Shown one piece after another: positions 5,407 to 7,818 of a DNA stretch of 7,818 nt. The stretch is taken from the NCBI GenBank assembly GCA_902797195.1, contig CADBRY010000001.1:1-7818 (forward strand). The letters run 5' to 3'. The notes below the pieces were generated by a model that worked only from the letters and a program-made list of their open reading frames with translations, was not told the origin of the DNA and searched no databases. Every line of letters starts with the position of its first letter. Within the stretch, counting starts at the first letter, position 1. The position numbers and the translations under genes are program-made. The stretch is from an uncultured Eubacteriales bacterium. Its GTDB lineage: Bacteria; Bacillota; Clostridia; Peptostreptococcales; Anaerovoracaceae.

Positions 5407-6300
5407 ATGAAGGGATTCAAGCCAAAGACAGCAGCAGGGAAAAAGAACAGGCTGACAAAAAAGAAAAAGGTGATCATAGGGATCATTGCCTTTGCAGTGT
5501 TGGCCGGAGCGGGTTTTGGTGCAAAGACAATCCTGCACAAGCCGGAGACTCCTGAGGATATCAGCTATGTGCCTGTAGAAAAACAGGATATAGAGCGGGC
5601 AGTTTCGTCCAAAGGCGAAGTTCTCAGCACTCTCGATGAGAAGAAGACGCCAAGGACGTCATATAAGCTTAAAAAGATCGATGTAGTCGAAGGCGAGGCT
5701 GTCGAAGAGGGCGATATAATCCTGGAATACACGAACGGGCATACCATGGATGCACCGTATAACTGTGTCGTAAAGAAGTGGAGCCTTCCCGATCCCGATA
5801 AAACACTTACCAACGACCATTATGTAGAGCTGTCCGGAACGGATGCTCTGAAGATCTCGCTGGAGGTGAACGAGGATGAAGTACGACTGATAAAAAAAGG
5901 CGATTCGGCGAAAATCAAGATAAAGGCGGTGAACAAGACATACGATGGTGAAGTATCCTTTATAAGCGATGTGGGAAACTATTCAGGTGGAACTTCGACA
6001 TTTAAAGTCGAGGTCACCTTCGATAATGACGGACAGGTAAAGCTCGGAATGAACGGAAAGGCAAAGATCGTTCTGGAGAAATCCAGGAATGCTCTATGCG
6101 TGTCTCCTTCTGCCATCACAGAGGATGGTAACAAAAGTTATGTCACGGTAAAGCAGGGCGAAAGCTCCAAAACCGTTGAAGTGGAAAAAGGAATAGAAAA
6201 TGACGATTATGTAGAGATAAAGAAGGGCCTTAAAGAAACCGATGAAGTTCAGATAATCGCAGAGCCGCTGGAAGATGACATGGATATGGGATACTACTGA
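5407..6300 (+). CDS. Second HlyD/MacA-type efflux adaptor (paralogue of the first)
   Basis: A 297-residue adaptor collinear with the product of 1533-2639. It has a Lys-rich N-terminus (KKNRLTKKKK), a single anchor at about 22-40 and lipoyl half-motifs VVEGEAVEEGDIILEYTNG (93-111) and MDAPYNCVVKKWSLP (114-128) joined with no helical hairpin. The barrel region LKISLEVNEDEVRLIKKGD (148-166) and FKVEVTFDNDGQVKLGMNGK (199-218) is followed by the membrane-proximal LCVSPSAITEDGNKSYVTV. The paralogue's acidic insert is replaced here by a short turn (SDVGNYSGGTST). GAGGG at 5394-5398 lies 8 nt upstream and overlaps the previous stop. No second ATPase or permease follows, so it probably serves the same exporter, perhaps as a hetero-oligomer or an alternative adaptor; that is inference. 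Confidence 0.9.
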   Translation: MKGFKPKTAAGKKNRLTKKKKVIIGIIAFAVLAGAGFGAKTILHKPETPEDISYVPVEKQDIERAVSSKGEVLSTLDEKKTPRTSYKLKKIDVVEGEAVEEGDIILEYTNGHTMDAPYNCVVKKWSLPDPDKTLTNDHYVELSGTDALKISLEVNEDEVRLIKKGDSAKIKIKAVNKTYDGEVSFISDVGNYSGGTSTFKVEVTFDNDGQVKLGMNGKAKIVLEKSRNALCVSPSAITEDGNKSYVTVKQGESSKTVEVEKGIENDDYVEIKKGLKETDEVQIIAEPLEDDMDMGYY

Positions 6301-6325
6301 TCGAAGACAGGAGCAGATGTAGCAG

Positions 6326-7513
6326 ATGAAGATCATAGGAATCATAGTATCGATAATAATCATAGTTGTTGGAGTAGTTGCCTTTTTGCTTACACCAACG
6401 ATAAAGCTCAACGGGGATCCATCCATGGAAGTGAGCATGGCAGAAGGATATAAAGAGCCGGGCTGCATTGCGAAATATGCATTTTGGGATATCTCTTCCC
6501 GTGTAAAAACAGAGTCTGACGTGGACGATAAAAAAGTGGGCGAGTACGAAGTGACCTATTCCGTAAGTTTTCTTAAAAAGTCAGCGAAGGCAGTTCGTAA
6601 AGTGACTGTTGTAGATAAAGAGCCTCCCGAGATCAAACTGCAGGGCGGGGATGAGATCAAAGTAGAACAATACAGCAGTTTCAAGGATCCGGGATACACC
6701 GTAGTTGATGATTCGGACGGAGACATAACACAGAAGGCGACCACAAAAGGGATCGTGGACACCTATAATCCCGGCAAGTACACGATCTCATATCATGCAG
6801 TCGATTCCTACGGAAATGAGGCAACACATGAGCGGACAGTGAATGTTGAAAGCGGATCAGGCAGTGATGAAGAAAAGGTCATATACCTTACATTTGATGA
6901 TGGGCCAAGCAGTGCAGTGACACCTAGGGTTCTGGATGTACTAAAAGAATACGATGTCCCGGCGACGTTCTTTATTCTCGACTACGGAGACAGCGAAGAG
7001 AATATCAGTCTTCTGAAAAAAGCGATCAGTCAGGGTCATACCATTGGGATCCATGGTTACTCCCATGACTATGGCGAGATATATAAGTCTGTCCCCGGCT
7101 TTATGGAAAACGTCACGAAACTTGATCAGAAGATAAAGAAGGATCTTGACTATGAACCGTTCGTCATACGTTTTCCGGGAGGTAGCTCAAACACTGTGAG
7201 CGTATCGGTGAAAAAGGGGATAATGACGGAGCTCGTAGATATAGTACAGGAAGAGGGCTACTATTATTCGGACTGGAACGTGGATTCAACTGATGCGTCC
7301 GGAAACAACATCGATAAGGACGCAATTGTAAATGCTGTTAAGAACAACTGCTCCGAGAACGGATACAACATAGTACTTATGCATGATTCGAATATGAAGA
7401 AAACTACAGCAAAGGCTCTTCCTGAGATAATCGAATGGGCAAAGGAAGAAGGATATACATTCAAGGCAATGAAAAGGGGTGGACCTACGATACATCACGA
7501 CGTAAACAATTGA
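6326..7513 (+). CDS. Membrane-anchored polysaccharide deacetylase (NodB domain) with two Ig-like modules
   Basis: A 395-residue CE4-type deacetylase expected to remove N-acetyl groups from a cell-wall or other polysaccharide outside the membrane. An N-terminal anchor (about 4-22) is followed by two DUF5011-like bacterial Ig modules (about 25-97 and 98-176; signatures YKEPG...VGEYEVTYSV and FKDPGYTVVDDSDGDITQKA...GKYTISYHAVDSYGN). The NodB domain starts near residue 184. All five CE4 motifs are present: TFDDGPS (D191, D192), HGYSH (H243, H247 as metal ligands), RFPGG (R282), DWNVDS (D316) and LMHD (H353). Activity is therefore expected. AGGAG at 6309-6313 lies 12 nt from ATG 6326, a rather long spacing. 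As the last full gene of the cluster, it suggests coupling of export to wall modification. Peptidoglycan is the likeliest substrate but is not proven. Confidence 0.93.
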   Translation: MKIIGIIVSIIIIVVGVVAFLLTPTIKLNGDPSMEVSMAEGYKEPGCIAKYAFWDISSRVKTESDVDDKKVGEYEVTYSVSFLKKSAKAVRKVTVVDKEPPEIKLQGGDEIKVEQYSSFKDPGYTVVDDSDGDITQKATTKGIVDTYNPGKYTISYHAVDSYGNEATHERTVNVESGSGSDEEKVIYLTFDDGPSSAVTPRVLDVLKEYDVPATFFILDYGDSEENISLLKKAISQGHTIGIHGYSHDYGEIYKSVPGFMENVTKLDQKIKKDLDYEPFVIRFPGGSSNTVSVSVKKGIMTELVDIVQEEGYYYSDWNVDSTDASGNNIDKDAIVNAVKNNCSENGYNIVLMHDSNMKKTTAKALPEIIEWAKEEGYTFKAMKRGGPTIHHDVNN

Positions 7514-7546
7514 GCTTATATTTTGAAGTGAGGATCAGGAAGATCA

Positions 7547-7818
7547 ATGAACATCAGAAGTAATTCGTATGATAGTAAAGTGCATATGCTGGAGACCTTG
7601 TGGCTGCTCTTCTTTATCATGTGTATACTTGGGTGGTTATATGAAACTGTACTTGAGGTCGCCGTCTACCACTGGGGTTTTTCGAATAGGGGATTGCTGT
7701 TTGGGCCATGGCTTCCGATATATGGGATAGGCGGTCTTTTGTATGTGGGATGCTGCTATCCGATAGTGAAATCAGGGCGCAACGTATTCATAAGGGTTAT
7801 CGGGGTGTTCTATATTAC
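7547..7818 (+). CDS. Putative CmpB-like ABC permease family membrane protein (PF06541-like), partial at right edge
   Basis: ATG 7547 follows AGGAAG (7537-7542) and opens a frame that continues past the window (90 complete codons). It has a first hydrophobic helix LWLLFFIMCILGWLYETVLE (18-37), the conserved-looking loop NRGLLFGPWLPIYGIGGLLY (47-66), and a second hydrophobic region extending to C70. The GW-L-YE and NRG-L-GP-PIYG pattern matches the family annotated as putative ABC-transporter type IV (PF06541), whose real function is poorly defined. It lies 33 bp after the deacetylase on the same strand, so it may be cotranscribed, but it could also start an unrelated unit. Confidence 0.82.
   Translation, partial: MNIRSNSYDSKVHMLETLWLLFFIMCILGWLYETVLEVAVYHWGFSNRGLLFGPWLPIYGIGGLLYVGCCYPIVKSGRNVFIRVIGVFYI

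Noticed and set aside
1..7818. CRISPR arrays, tRNA/rRNA genes, insertion sequences, integrases or attachment sites
   Set aside because: No regularly spaced repeats, RNA gene signatures, transposase motifs or flanking terminal repeats were seen on either strand. The region reads as chromosomal operon DNA.

Overview
The window looks like a chromosomal cell-envelope locus from a Gram-positive, low-to-mid GC Firmicute, most likely of class Clostridia. The reasons are strong purine-rich Shine-Dalgarno sites, frequent AGA/AGG/ATA codons, a classical lipobox, a Pro-Thr-linked secreted protein with a C-terminal domain resembling the cadherin-like beta-sandwich family, and a split MacB-type ABC exporter whose adaptor proteins are membrane-anchored. 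The genus cannot be named from this sequence.

Layout. (1) Positions 1-207, minus strand: the N-terminal 69 codons of a response regulator. (2) Positions 208-525: a divergent regulatory region. It holds a 15-bp near-perfect inverted repeat (267-281 / 303-317) that looks like an operator, candidate -10 elements on both sides, and a leader upstream of the rightward genes that can fold into a long interrupted hairpin (390-481). (3) Positions 526-1468: an unrecognised 143-residue cytoplasmic protein and an unrecognised lipoprotein. (4) Positions 1533-4473: a tightly coupled exporter cassette of adaptor (HlyD/MacA-like), ABC ATPase and MacB/FtsX-like permease, joined by two 4-bp ATGA overlaps. (5) Positions 4522-5394: a secreted protein with an N-terminal beta-rich region, a Pro-Thr linker and a cadherin-like C-terminal domain. 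(6) Positions 5407-6300: a second, shorter adaptor paralogue. (7) Positions 6326-7513: a membrane-anchored NodB-type polysaccharide deacetylase with two Ig-like modules. (8) From 7547 to the right edge: the start of a membrane protein resembling the CmpB-like putative ABC permease family (PF06541).

How the genes may work together (inference). All rightward genes from 526 on share one strand, with gaps of 64 bp or less, and no convincing internal terminator was seen, so they may form one operon. A response regulator diverges from it, with a dyad between them. The composition recalls Gram-positive MacAB/YknXYZ-like exporters controlled by two-component systems: an ABC efflux module with two extracytoplasmic adaptors, a secreted surface-type protein and a cell-wall-modifying deacetylase. 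A role in envelope stress or antimicrobial peptide tolerance is reasonable, but no substrate can be read from the sequence. The least familiar parts are the two opening genes, the acidic insert in the first adaptor, the pairing of two different adaptors with one ATPase/permease pair, and the structured leader.
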